From Deltaproteobacteria bacterium (GTDB lineage: Bacteria > Desulfobacterota > Desulfarculia > Adiutricales > Adiutricaceae), in the NCBI GenBank assembly GCA_031279525.1, contig JAITIH010000352.1, positions 1-6,540 of the forward strand: a stretch of 6,540 bases of DNA, written 5' to 3'. The notes under the pieces were generated by a model. It made no database searches. It was not told the origin of the DNA and worked only from the letters and a program-made list of their open reading frames with translations. Shown here in pieces: positions 1-5,424 of this stretch (position 1 is the first letter of the stretch; each line of letters starts with the position of its first letter). A program made the position numbers and the translations under genes.

Positions 1-116
1 AGATCGGCCTCGCCCGAGTTGGCTCGGGCCAAGACCACCGCGGCCAGGCGTCGCTCTGGGACGCTAATCCTGGGGCGGCGCGGGGAGTCGCTTTTCCGGG
101 GCCTTGGGGCGGTCAT
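1..116 (-). CDS. recO: N-terminus of probable DNA repair protein RecO (partial, runs off left edge)
   Basis: An open frame begins with ATG at 116-114 and stays open for 38 codons to the window edge. Its start overlaps the stop of the radical SAM gene as ATGA, a classic translational-coupling arrangement. The visible protein has a short basic lead of about 20 residues (MTAPRPRKSD and on), then ERRLAAVVLARANSGEAD. The latter matches the usual RecO opening, in which a beta strand ending in a VL-x-R-type sequence is followed by a (Y/S)GEAD turn at the start of the N-terminal OB fold. RecO works with RecF and RecR to load RecA on SSB-coated single-stranded DNA. The identification rests on this short motif; the zinc-finger and helical parts lie outside the window. 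The overlap supports a real gene more strongly than the motif supports its name. Confidence 0.6.
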   Translation of the reverse strand, partial: MTAPRPRKSDSPRRPRISVPERRLAAVVLARANSGEAD

Positions 117-1333
117 ATGAAGTCACGGGTCCGGATCAATTCCAGGCGGCTTAAAAGGCGGTTGTACTTGGTCAGGCGGCAGGGCGGGCAGTGGCCCCGG
201 CAGAAGTCGCCTAAGGCGGCCTGGGCCGCTTGGGCCGCCCGGGTTTGGCCCTCCCAGATGGCCTTAAAGCCGCTTTTGGTTAGGTAGCCCAAAGGCCCGG
301 CCTGGGGGTCTTGGCAGAGCCGGCCGCAAAGCCACATGGCCCCGTCGGCGGTCACCACCGTGGCCAAGCTGTGGGCCCGGCAAGGCAGGCCGTCGTTGCC
401 GGCCCCTTGGTTGTCGGTCATGGCCGCGGTGTTGACGGCGAAGGCCGGGGTCTGGAGCTCTTTTAAAAACTCCACCGATCGGGCGCTGGACAGCTCCGGG
501 TGGTCGACCACCGGCCGCAGCTGCAAGTAGGCGACTTTAAGGCCCCTTAGCCTTTCGGCTAAGGCCCAGAGCTTTTGGGGGTCGTCGTTTTGGTTGGTCA
601 GGACGTAGCCCACCCCCACGGTCGGGCCGGTTTGGGCGGCCGCGGCGGCGGGGGAGCTTTGGGCGGAGTCGAAAGGGTCGCTTAAGGGGGAATCGTCGGG
701 CGGGCCGGCCGTAAGGCTGGCCAAATCGGGCTCTGGCCCTTGGCTAGCCAGGGCGGCTAGGCGGGCCAGGTTGCCCATGGTCCGGTCAAAGCCGTCGTGG
801 CCCTTAAGCCTTAGGTACTCGCCGCGGTCGGTGGCGTCCAGGCTAACCCTTATCCACTGGAAGATCCGGTAAAAGCTAAGCGGGGCGTCGGGCCGAAAGA
901 GCCTTAGGCCATTGGTGATGAGGCCGACCTCAAGGCCGGCGGCCTTGGCGGCCAGGGTGGCCTCGGGAAAGAAGGGGGCCAAGGTCGGCTCGCCCCCGCC
1001 CTCTATGGTGACCCCGCGGGCTCCCCCGGCCGCGAGATCTTGGAAGAGCTCCTTTAAGACGGCCATGGACAGGTCGTCCGGACAGCGGTCGCGGAGGGCC
1101 AGCTCTGAGCACCAGACGCATTTGAGATCGCAGCGGCTGGTTAAGGACAGCTCCACCGAGACCGGGTAAAGGGGGTCTAAGCCGCCTTGGCGCAAGGAGG
1201 CCAGTTTTTCCGGAAATAGGCAGATCTTCTCTAGGCCCGTCTCGTTCGGGGGCAGGGCCAAGCCGGGCGGTAAGGCGGGGGGGGTTAAGCGGGAAGTTCC
1301 GCTATGGCTTTTTCGTAGTACTGGGTCAGGCAT
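113..1333 (-). CDS. Radical SAM enzyme with C-terminal SPASM/twitch-like cysteines, function unknown
   Basis: A 406-residue cytoplasmic protein. The radical SAM core shows CxxxCxxC at C68, C72 and C75 (binding the SAM-cleaving 4Fe-4S cluster), the SAM-contacting EGGGEPT at 111-117, ITNG at 139-142 and RVSLDA at 162-167. The C-terminal part has six further cysteines: C318, then G331-x4-C336, C340, and C378-x3-C382-x2-C385. This resembles a SPASM/twitch domain carrying one or two auxiliary clusters, as in peptide- or sugar-modifying enzymes, although the spacing is not canonical. Residues about 196-237 are a Pro/Ala/Ser/Asp-rich insert. The start is uncertain: ATG 1333 lies inside the upstream Sel1-like gene (49-bp overlap), has no good Shine-Dalgarno, and the first 50 or so residues are poorly conserved-looking and encoded partly by a C8 tract. 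No other ATG precedes the cysteine motif. The substrate cannot be told from sequence, and no precursor peptide gene is visible nearby. Confidence 0.85.
   Translation of the reverse strand: MPDPVLRKSHSGTSRLTPPALPPGLALPPNETGLEKICLFPEKLASLRQGGLDPLYPVSVELSLTSRCDLKCVWCSELALRDRCPDDLSMAVLKELFQDLAAGGARGVTIEGGGEPTLAPFFPEATLAAKAAGLEVGLITNGLRLFRPDAPLSFYRIFQWIRVSLDATDRGEYLRLKGHDGFDRTMGNLARLAALASQGPEPDLASLTAGPPDDSPLSDPFDSAQSSPAAAAAQTGPTVGVGYVLTNQNDDPQKLWALAERLRGLKVAYLQLRPVVDHPELSSARSVEFLKELQTPAFAVNTAAMTDNQGAGNDGLPCRAHSLATVVTADGAMWLCGRLCQDPQAGPLGYLTKSGFKAIWEGQTRAAQAAQAALGDFCRGHCPPCRLTKYNRLLSRLELIRTRDFI
1277..1284 (-). repeat. C8 homopolymer tract in the 5' end of the radical SAM gene
   Basis: Eight consecutive G on the plus strand, read as C8 in the coding strand, span codons Thr17-Pro18-Pro19 of the radical SAM frame. 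The tract begins directly after the TAA stop of the upstream Sel1-like gene. A one-base slip would shift the radical SAM frame well before its cysteine motif. Confidence 0.9.
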
Positions 1334-1938
1334 TGTTTAAGGGCCGCCAGGGCGTTTTCCGGGGTGGTCTTTCCTAAGTTTAAGGTCAAAATGATTTCGA
1401 ACTCTTCGCGATCCAAGGTGGCCCGGCCAGGGGTCAAAAACGATTGGACGAACCTATGGTTTCTTTGCCCCAATTCGCCCCGATGAGCCTGGTCCTCGCG
1501 TTTTACGGCTTCCAATAAGTTCGGGTAAAGGCCCCAAAGCTCCTCTTTGAGCCTGATGGCCAGGGCGCGGGCCTCGGGCAAGGCGGCCACGAACGGCAAG
1601 CATAAGATGGCGTAGGCTCGGCCCCAGTCTTTGGGCGCGCTTATCCCTTGGGCGTATATTTTGGCCAGCTCGAAGTTGGCTTGAGGGTCGTCTTGTTTAG
1701 CGGCCAGCTCCAGCCATTGGCGGGCGACCTCGGGATCTTTTTTGGCGATCTGGCCGTCTAAAAGACAGACCCCCAAAAGCCTTTGGGCCGGGGCGTAGCC
1801 CATTTTGGCCGCCCGTTCGAAATAAGCCAAGGCCATTAAAGGGTCGTTGGCGCTGGAGCGGCCGGAAAAATAGAATTTTTTCCCAGCCTCGAAAAGCGCC
1901 TCAGGGGTTTCCGCCTGGGCGGGGATCTCGTCGGGCAT
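1285..1938 (-). CDS. Sel1-like/TPR repeat protein, cytoplasmic
   Basis: A 217-residue protein without signal peptide or membrane segment. The N-terminal half holds about three Sel1-type helical repeats: roughly 12-49 (ending ALAYFERAAKMGYAPA), 51-87 (GVCLLDG ... ARQWLELAAKQDDPQA) and 88-115 (LAKIYAQG ... WGRAYAIL), with the typical A-x-x-x-Y/L-A pattern. Such repeats form alpha-solenoid scaffolds for protein contacts. The C-terminal half (about 116-217) is charged and helical and matches no family I recognise. The start is supported by AGGTGA at 1947-1942, three bases before the ATG. The gene follows map by 184 bp and overlaps the radical SAM start by 49 bp, so it may be a partner or simply an operon neighbour of that enzyme. 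The Sel1 assignment is good; the function is unknown. Confidence 0.8.
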   Translation of the reverse strand: MPDEIPAQAETPEALFEAGKKFYFSGRSSANDPLMALAYFERAAKMGYAPAQRLLGVCLLDGQIAKKDPEVARQWLELAAKQDDPQANFELAKIYAQGISAPKDWGRAYAILCLPFVAALPEARALAIRLKEELWGLYPNLLEAVKREDQAHRGELGQRNHRFVQSFLTPGRATLDREEFEIILTLNLGKTTPENALAALKQCLTQYYEKAIAELPA

Positions 1939-2122
1939 TAGTCACCTGGCAATCGAAAGGGCCACTCGCGGCCATCGTATATCTTATCGGCCAACCCGGG
2001 CCTGCCCTAAATTTTGGGGGCCGGAAGGACAAATGGGGGTCGTCGTTGGGGCCAAAGGCCGGCTTTGACGGCGAGCTTTTAGCCTTGGATGGGCCTTCAG
2101 GGGCTTATTGGCTAGGGGCCTT
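1939..2122. other. Intergenic gap between map and the Sel1-like gene
   Basis: A gap of 184 bp. On the minus strand it holds the Sel1 ribosome binding site (1947-1942) and a weak -10-like GATAAGATATAC about 35 bases upstream of the start, without a good -35. A 7-bp hairpin at 2051-2069 (GCCAAAG/CTTTGAC) has no following T-tract on the minus strand, so it is not a clear terminator. I cannot decide whether map reads through or Sel1 has its own promoter. Confidence 0.5.
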
Positions 2123-2941
2123 TTAGGGCTTGGCGGTTTTAAGGTCCAAGGCTTCGGGGCTTTCGGCCCGCCTGGCCCTTTCCTCCCGCTCGGCCGGCGA
2201 GAGGGTCAAAACCTCGCAGCCGTCGGCGGTGACGGCCAAGGTGTGCTCAAATTGGGCCGAGAGTTGGCCGTCGGAGGTGACCGCCGTCCAGCCGTCGGCC
2301 AGAATTCGGACCCGCCAGTCGCCCGCGTTGATCATGGGCTCTATGGTGAAAACCATGCCTTTTTTGAGGCGGACCCCAGTGCCGGCCCGGCCGTAATGGG
2401 GGATGTTGGGCGGCTCATGAAAGCCCACGCCCACCCCATGGCCCACGAACTCTTGGACCACGGAAAAGCCTTCCTTTTCCACGCACCCTTGGATGGCCGC
2501 CCCGATGTCGCCCACCCGCGAGCCGGGCCGAACCGTCTCAATGGCCAGATCAATGGCCATTTTCGTGGCCATGGTCAGCCTTCGGGCTAGGTCCGAGACC
2601 GGCTCCATGAGAAAGGTCCTGGTCGTGTCCCCGTAGTAGCCGTTTAAAATAGTGGTCACGTCGACCTTGACTACGTCCCCTTTCTTGACCGTCCGCGACC
2701 CGGGAATGGCGTGGACCACCTCTTCGTTGATGGAAACGCAGCAGCTGCCGGGAAAGCCCTTGTAGCCCAAGGTGGCCGGAACGGCCTTGTGGTCGAGGAT
2801 AAACCGGTGGACCAGGCGGTCGATCTCCTTGGTGGTCAGGCCCTCCCTAAGGATGGAGCCCACGTAGTCCAAAGTCTCGGAGGCCAAGCGCCCGCTGCGG
2901 CGAATCATTTCTATTTCAGTGGGAGACTTTATATGAATCAT
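2123..2941 (-). CDS. map: Methionine aminopeptidase, type I
   Basis: This 272-residue enzyme removes the initiator methionine from nascent proteins when the second residue is small. The pita-bread fold is complete. The five metal ligands are visible as D94 (KVDVTT), D105 (YYGDTTRTF), H168 (VGHGVG), E201 (FTIEPM) and E232 (QFEHTL), with the conserved active-site histidines H77 (VVHAIPG) and H175 (GFHEPP). These match the E. coli enzyme with an offset of two or three residues. Length is slightly above the usual 250-264 because of a charged, low-complexity tail of about 25 residues (EREERARRAE and on). There is no N-terminal zinc-finger extension. The ATG lies 10 bp after the lipoprotein stop, and the TTAGG around that stop can serve as a weak Shine-Dalgarno, so map is probably co-transcribed and translationally coupled with the lipoprotein gene. 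Confidence 0.97.
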   Translation of the reverse strand: MIHIKSPTEIEMIRRSGRLASETLDYVGSILREGLTTKEIDRLVHRFILDHKAVPATLGYKGFPGSCCVSINEEVVHAIPGSRTVKKGDVVKVDVTTILNGYYGDTTRTFLMEPVSDLARRLTMATKMAIDLAIETVRPGSRVGDIGAAIQGCVEKEGFSVVQEFVGHGVGVGFHEPPNIPHYGRAGTGVRLKKGMVFTIEPMINAGDWRVRILADGWTAVTSDGQLSAQFEHTLAVTADGCEVLTLSPAEREERARRAESPEALDLKTAKP

Positions 2942-2951
2942 GGCCGGCGAC

Positions 2952-3380
2952 CTAACGGACGACCTGGGCCACGCAGTTGGTGACTAGACGAGTGTTGATT
3001 AGGCCCCGAGGGCGCTTGTTGAGGCCGACGAACTCGAAAGTCCCCCGGCCGCCCGAGGGTAGGTAAGCCGGGTAGACGTAGCTGTTGCCAAAGGCGATGG
3101 GCTTTCCGTCTTGGTCGTGGAGCACGCCGGTCAGAGTCACGCTCTGAAGGCTTTTGCCGGTGTTGTTGATTACCTCGCCCACGACCCTAATGTGGGTGCC
3201 GCCGTTGACCAAGGTCCACTGGTAGGCTTCCACCTCGACTTTGAGACTGCCGGGGCCGAGATTGGCCACGTCTTCTTTAGTGGCGGCCTGCTGCTCGCCC
3301 GGCACGTAAATGGCCGACGAGCAGGCTAGAAAAAAAAAGCCAAAAGCCAAGGTTAAGGCGAAGGCCAAACGTTTATTCAT
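2952..3380 (-). CDS. Small predicted lipoprotein with an FxLYD-like domain
   Basis: A 142-residue exported protein. MNKR is followed by a hydrophobic stretch (residues 5-19) and Cys20 in FLAC, a slightly atypical lipobox with Phe at -3, so lipoprotein processing is likely but not certain. Residues after the cysteine are Ser-Ser, not Asp, which in the E. coli Lol rule suggests the outer membrane. After a linker, residues about 47-120 read as a small beta-sandwich: VEVEAYQWT, a GEVINNTGKSLQSVTL strand pair, GVLHDQDGKPI and a GRGTFEFVGLN end. This is the pattern of FxLYD-type domains (strand, 'N-x-(S/T)G', then '(Y/H)D-x-DG'). The function of such domains is unknown. GGTGA at 3388-3384 is the likely ribosome binding site. 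It is the first gene of a unit with map, behind the promoter at 3554-3582. Confidence 0.82.
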   Translation of the reverse strand: MNKRLAFALTLAFGFFFLACSSAIYVPGEQQAATKEDVANLGPGSLKVEVEAYQWTLVNGGTHIRVVGEVINNTGKSLQSVTLTGVLHDQDGKPIAFGNSYVYPAYLPSGGRGTFEFVGLNKRPRGLINTRLVTNCVAQVVR

Positions 3381-3553
3381 AGGTCACCAAAGTTTCGCGC
3401 TCGTAACGTTAAGTCGATTTCCAAAGGCTTGGCCGCGAACTCCAAAAAAGGAACCTAAAATAGCCGAAAAATTCTCCGTCCCAGGAAGGCTTAAGCTGTC
3501 GGTTCGTCTATAATTCTCTTAAAATCGGAGCTTTTCGCGTAATTACAATAAGA
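3381..3553 (-). promoter_or_regulatory. Long 5' leader of the lipoprotein-map transcript
   Basis: If the promoter at 3554-3582 is used, the transcript starts near 3547 and has a leader of about 165 nt before the lipoprotein ATG. It ends with GGTGACCT directly ahead of the start codon. I recognise no riboswitch consensus, attenuator hairpin with T-run, or leader peptide in it. Confidence 0.4.
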
Positions 3554-3582
3554 TCTATACAAAAAAAACTAAATCTTGTCAA
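3554..3582 (-). promoter_or_regulatory. Sigma70-type promoter for the lipoprotein-map unit
   Basis: On the minus strand a perfect -35 TTGACA (3582-3577) is followed after exactly 17 bp by TATAGA (3559-3554), a 4/6 match to the -10 consensus. The spacer carries a T8 run. It points to the lipoprotein gene with a predicted start near 3547. It is the best promoter in the window by eye. Confidence 0.65.
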
Positions 3583-3596
3583 GCCCAAGGCCGGCG

Positions 3597-3642
3597 GCGG
3601 GGCCAGCCTCGCCTTAAGCGGGGCCAGACTCGCCCCTTAAGC
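3597..3642. repeat. Two-copy imperfect tandem repeat of 23/25 bp
   Basis: Copy 1 (3597-3619) and copy 2 (3618-3642) both run GCGGGGCCAG, then CTCGCC and TTAAGC. Copy 2 has one C-to-A change and two extra C. The copies share a GC dinucleotide at their junction. The second copy also forms an inverted repeat, CTTAAGcGGGG (3613-3623) with CCCCTTAAG (3633-3641). The repeat lies just upstream of the -35 at 3582. Confidence 0.75.
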
Positions 3643-3644
3643 TG

Positions 3645-3656
3645 GGTCGGCCGACC
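3645..3656. repeat. Perfect 12-bp palindrome GGTCGGCCGACC
   Basis: The 12 bases equal their own reverse complement and lie about 63 bp upstream of the -35 of the lipoprotein promoter. It could be an operator or a short cruciform; no regulator gene is visible in the window. Confidence 0.55.
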
Positions 3657-3840
3657 GCTAAGGGGCCCTAAAGGGGGGGCTTTAAGCTAACTTACGAGGC
3701 CAAAAAGTAAAATAACGTTTTGAGGCCGGGCCGTAAAGCCTTTTAATGGCTTAGGCCAACGGGCGGACTCTAGGCTTTAGGGGGGGTCTTTTGGTGGCTA
3801 AAGCTAAGGCAAATAAGTAGATCGATTAACGGTAGTTTTT

Positions 3841-3890
3841 ATAAAAAAATATTTTCGCTAAATCGAGCGAATCGCCTCACGTATTAGGCG
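3841..3890 (-). terminator. Two adjacent hairpins with T-tract, possible terminator
   Basis: On the minus strand, CGCCT-8 nt-AGGCG (3890-3873) is followed one base later by TTCGCT-CGATTT-AGCGAA (3871-3854) and then AATATTTTTTTAT (3853-3841). The T-tract after the second hairpin gives minus-strand polarity to a Rho-independent terminator, although the 6-bp stem is weak. The two 18-bp dyads could equally be operator sites. Confidence 0.4.
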
Positions 3891-3946
3891 CGGGATAAAA
3901 ATATTAAAGATATTGTAAAGATTATTAATTTATCGAGCTAGTAAAA

Positions 3947-3952
3947 ATTATA
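3947..3952 (-). promoter_or_regulatory. Isolated perfect -10 TATAAT in the AT-rich island
   Basis: TATAAT on the minus strand. At 17-bp spacing the -35 position reads GGAAAC, a poor match. In AT-rich DNA a lone -10 match is expected by chance; it is listed because the hairpin/T-tract at 3841-3890 lies about 60-100 bases downstream. Confidence 0.25.
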
Positions 3953-3997
3953 AATGATCTTAATTCCAAGTTTCCTTAACCTAAAAAGCCTCCCAGG

Positions 3998-4059
3998 GCC
4001 TTTTGGCTGGCTTTTGGCCTTGGCTCCAAAAGGCTTTTGAGGGGCTTTTGGCTTTTGGG
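3998..4059. repeat. Cluster of GGCTTTTGG repeats with a 9-bp inverted repeat
   Basis: GGCTTTTGG occurs at 4009-4017, 4043-4051 and 4050-4058, the last two being tandem with a 7-bp period, plus a variant GGCTTTTGA at 4032-4040. GCCTTTTGG (3998-4006) and CCAAAAGGC (4026-4034) form a perfect 9-bp inverted repeat with a 19-nt loop. It lies between the malic enzyme terminator and the AT-rich island. Confidence 0.7.
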
Positions 4060-4110
4060 CCTGGCCTTGGCCTATAGGGGGAGCGGGGGAAAGCGTTGGG
4101 GGCCAAAGGG

Positions 4111-4150
4111 AAAATTAAAAGGCCCGAATCCGTAAGGGATCCGGGCCTTT
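4111..4150 (-). terminator. Rho-independent terminator of the malic enzyme operon
   Basis: On the minus strand AAAGGCCCGGATCC pairs with GGATTCGGGCCTTT over 14 bp with a single G-U wobble, closing a 5-nt loop (CTTAC). It is followed by TTTTAATTTT. It begins 12 bp after the malic enzyme stop, so it ends the transporter-malic enzyme transcript. Confidence 0.92.
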
Positions 4151-4161
4151 AGGCGAGGTCC

Positions 4162-5370
4162 TTAGCCTATATCGGCTTTCGGGCCATTTTTGGGCGGAGT
4201 TACCCGCGCCACGCCGGTGGCTATGGCCATATTGGCCACGGCCTCGGCGACCTTTTCCCGGACTTTCGGGTCGAAAGCCGCCGGAATGATGTAATCGGGC
4301 TTAAGCTCCGCGGGGGTGACGATGTTGGCGATGGCCTCGGCGGCGGCGACCTTCATCTTGTCGGTGACGTCTCTGGCCCGAACGTCCAAGACGCCGCGGA
4401 AGATGCCCGGAAAGGCTAGAACGTTGTTGATCTGGTTAGGAAAATCGCTGCGTCCGGTGCCCAAAACGGCCGCCCCGGCCTTTAAGGCTTCCTCGGGCAT
4501 GATCTCCGGGATCGGGTTGGCCATAGGGAAGATGATGGGCTTTTCGGCCATGGATTTAATCATGCTCGAGGTTAGCATGCCCGGGGCCGAGACGCCCACG
4601 AAGGCGTCGGCCCCGGCGATGACGTCCGCCAAGGTCCCGGTTTTCCCGCGTTTGTTCGAGATCTCGGCCAGCTCGCGCTTGCTGGGGGTGAGGTTAGGCC
4701 GGTTAAGGCTAATGGCCCCTTGGCGGTCGCACATGATCACGTCCTTAAGCCCCATCGACAATAGGAGCTTGACGATGGCCGTCCCGGCCGCCCCGGCCCC
4801 GTTGGTGACCACGGTGATGTCCTCCATCCTCTTGCCGACGATCTTTAGGGCGTTGATGAGGGCCCCTAAGACCACCACGGCCGTGCCGTGTTGGTCGTCG
4901 TGGAAGACGGGGATGTCGCAGCGCTCCTTTAGGAGCTTTTCGATTTCAAAGCAGCGGGGGGCGGCGATGTCCTCTAAGTTAATGCCGCCGAAGCTGCCGG
5001 CCATTAAGGCCACGACGTTGACGATTTCCGCGACGTCTTTAGAGCGGATGCAGATGGGGACGGCGTCCACCCCGCCAAAGGCCTTAAAAAGGACGCATTT
5101 GCCTTCCATGACCGGCATGGAGGCCTCGGGCCCGATGTCGCCGAGGCCCAAGACGGCCGTGCCGTCCGTGACCACGGCCACGGTGTTCCAGCGGCCGGTC
5201 AACTCGAAGCTTAAGCTCGGGTCCTTAAAGATCTGAAGGCAGGGGCTAGCCACGCCCGGGGTGTAGGCCAAGGCTAGGTCGTCTCGGGATTTTATGGCCA
5301 TTTTGGGGACGGTTTCCAGTTTGCCTCGCCATTGGCGGTGCATTCTCAGGGATTCGACGGCGTAGTCCAT
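4162..5370 (-). CDS. Malic enzyme, short prokaryotic form (NAD(P)-dependent)
   Basis: This 402-residue cytoplasmic enzyme oxidatively decarboxylates L-malate to pyruvate and CO2 with NAD(P) reduction. The N-terminal catalytic domain has Tyr36 in AYTPGVASP, VTDGTAVLGLGDIGPEASMPVMEGK with Lys91 (catalytic Tyr and Lys of the family), NLEDI at 131-135 (metal-binding Glu/Asp) and FHDDQHGTA at 156-164 (metal-binding Asp). The Rossmann domain has GAGAAG (191-196) with Asp214 at the expected end of the second strand, and later ANPIPEI (284-290) and FPNQINN (310-316). It is full length for the family without the phosphotransacetylase domain of long MaeB forms; cofactor choice is not certain. GAGGAG lies 7 nt before the ATG, an excellent ribosome binding site. 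It follows the 2HCT transporter by 54 bp, as in maeP-maeE units of lactobacilli. In Lactococcus a similar gene (citM) next to a citrate carrier acts on oxaloacetate, so that alternative activity remains possible. Confidence 0.95.
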   Translation of the reverse strand: MDYAVESLRMHRQWRGKLETVPKMAIKSRDDLALAYTPGVASPCLQIFKDPSLSFELTGRWNTVAVVTDGTAVLGLGDIGPEASMPVMEGKCVLFKAFGGVDAVPICIRSKDVAEIVNVVALMAGSFGGINLEDIAAPRCFEIEKLLKERCDIPVFHDDQHGTAVVVLGALINALKIVGKRMEDITVVTNGAGAAGTAIVKLLLSMGLKDVIMCDRQGAISLNRPNLTPSKRELAEISNKRGKTGTLADVIAGADAFVGVSAPGMLTSSMIKSMAEKPIIFPMANPIPEIMPEEALKAGAAVLGTGRSDFPNQINNVLAFPGIFRGVLDVRARDVTDKMKVAAAEAIANIVTPAELKPDYIIPAAFDPKVREKVAEAVANMAIATGVARVTPPKNGPKADIG

Positions 5371-5377
5371 TTAAAAT

Positions 5378-5383
5378 CTCCTC
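5378..5383 (-). promoter_or_regulatory. Strong ribosome binding site of the malic enzyme gene
   Basis: GAGGAG on the minus strand with a 7-nt spacer to the ATG at 5370. It settles this start codon and implies independent, efficient initiation within the operon. Confidence 0.85.
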
Positions 5384-5424
5384 TGGGGAATATTTTTGCC
5401 AGGGAATAAGGCCTGGCCGTTAAA

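Larger units (their letters stand above)
3583..4110. other. Long non-coding gap with AT-rich core and repeats
   Basis: No open frame here looks like a protein and no tRNA, rRNA, RNase P, tmRNA or SRP consensus is seen on either strand. From left to right it holds the tandem repeat and palindrome, two G7 tracts (3673-3679 and 3780-3786), an inverted repeat GCTTTAG/CTAAAGC (3774-3780 with 3798-3804), an AT-rich island at about 3825-3980 with two dyads, GGCTTTTGG repeats (4009-4059) and a G-run cluster (4077-4110). Confidence 0.7.

Noticed and set aside
850..858. TTATCCACT, an 8/9 match to a DnaA box
   Set aside because: Single copy inside the radical SAM coding region, with no neighbouring boxes or AT-rich unwinding element; chance.
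2051..2069. Hairpin GCCAAAG/CTTTGAC as terminator of map
   Set aside because: Short stem and no T-tract on the minus strand after it.
2108..2590. Plus-strand open frame of 160 codons over map
   Set aside because: Shadow of the map gene, Gly/Pro-rich and without motif.
3310..3513. Plus-strand 67-codon frame with a Lys-rich start
   Set aside because: The lysine-rich part is the complement of the lipoprotein signal peptide codons; no ribosome binding site or family resemblance.
3825..3980. AT-rich island as a replication origin or attachment site
   Set aside because: No DnaA box cluster, no integrase gene, no tRNA and no flanking direct repeats are visible.
4316..5236. Long plus-strand open frame of 306 codons
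   Set aside because: It is antisense to the malic enzyme, has low-complexity Ser/Pro/Ala/Met-rich protein, no family motif and no ribosome binding site; the opposite strand is unambiguously coding.
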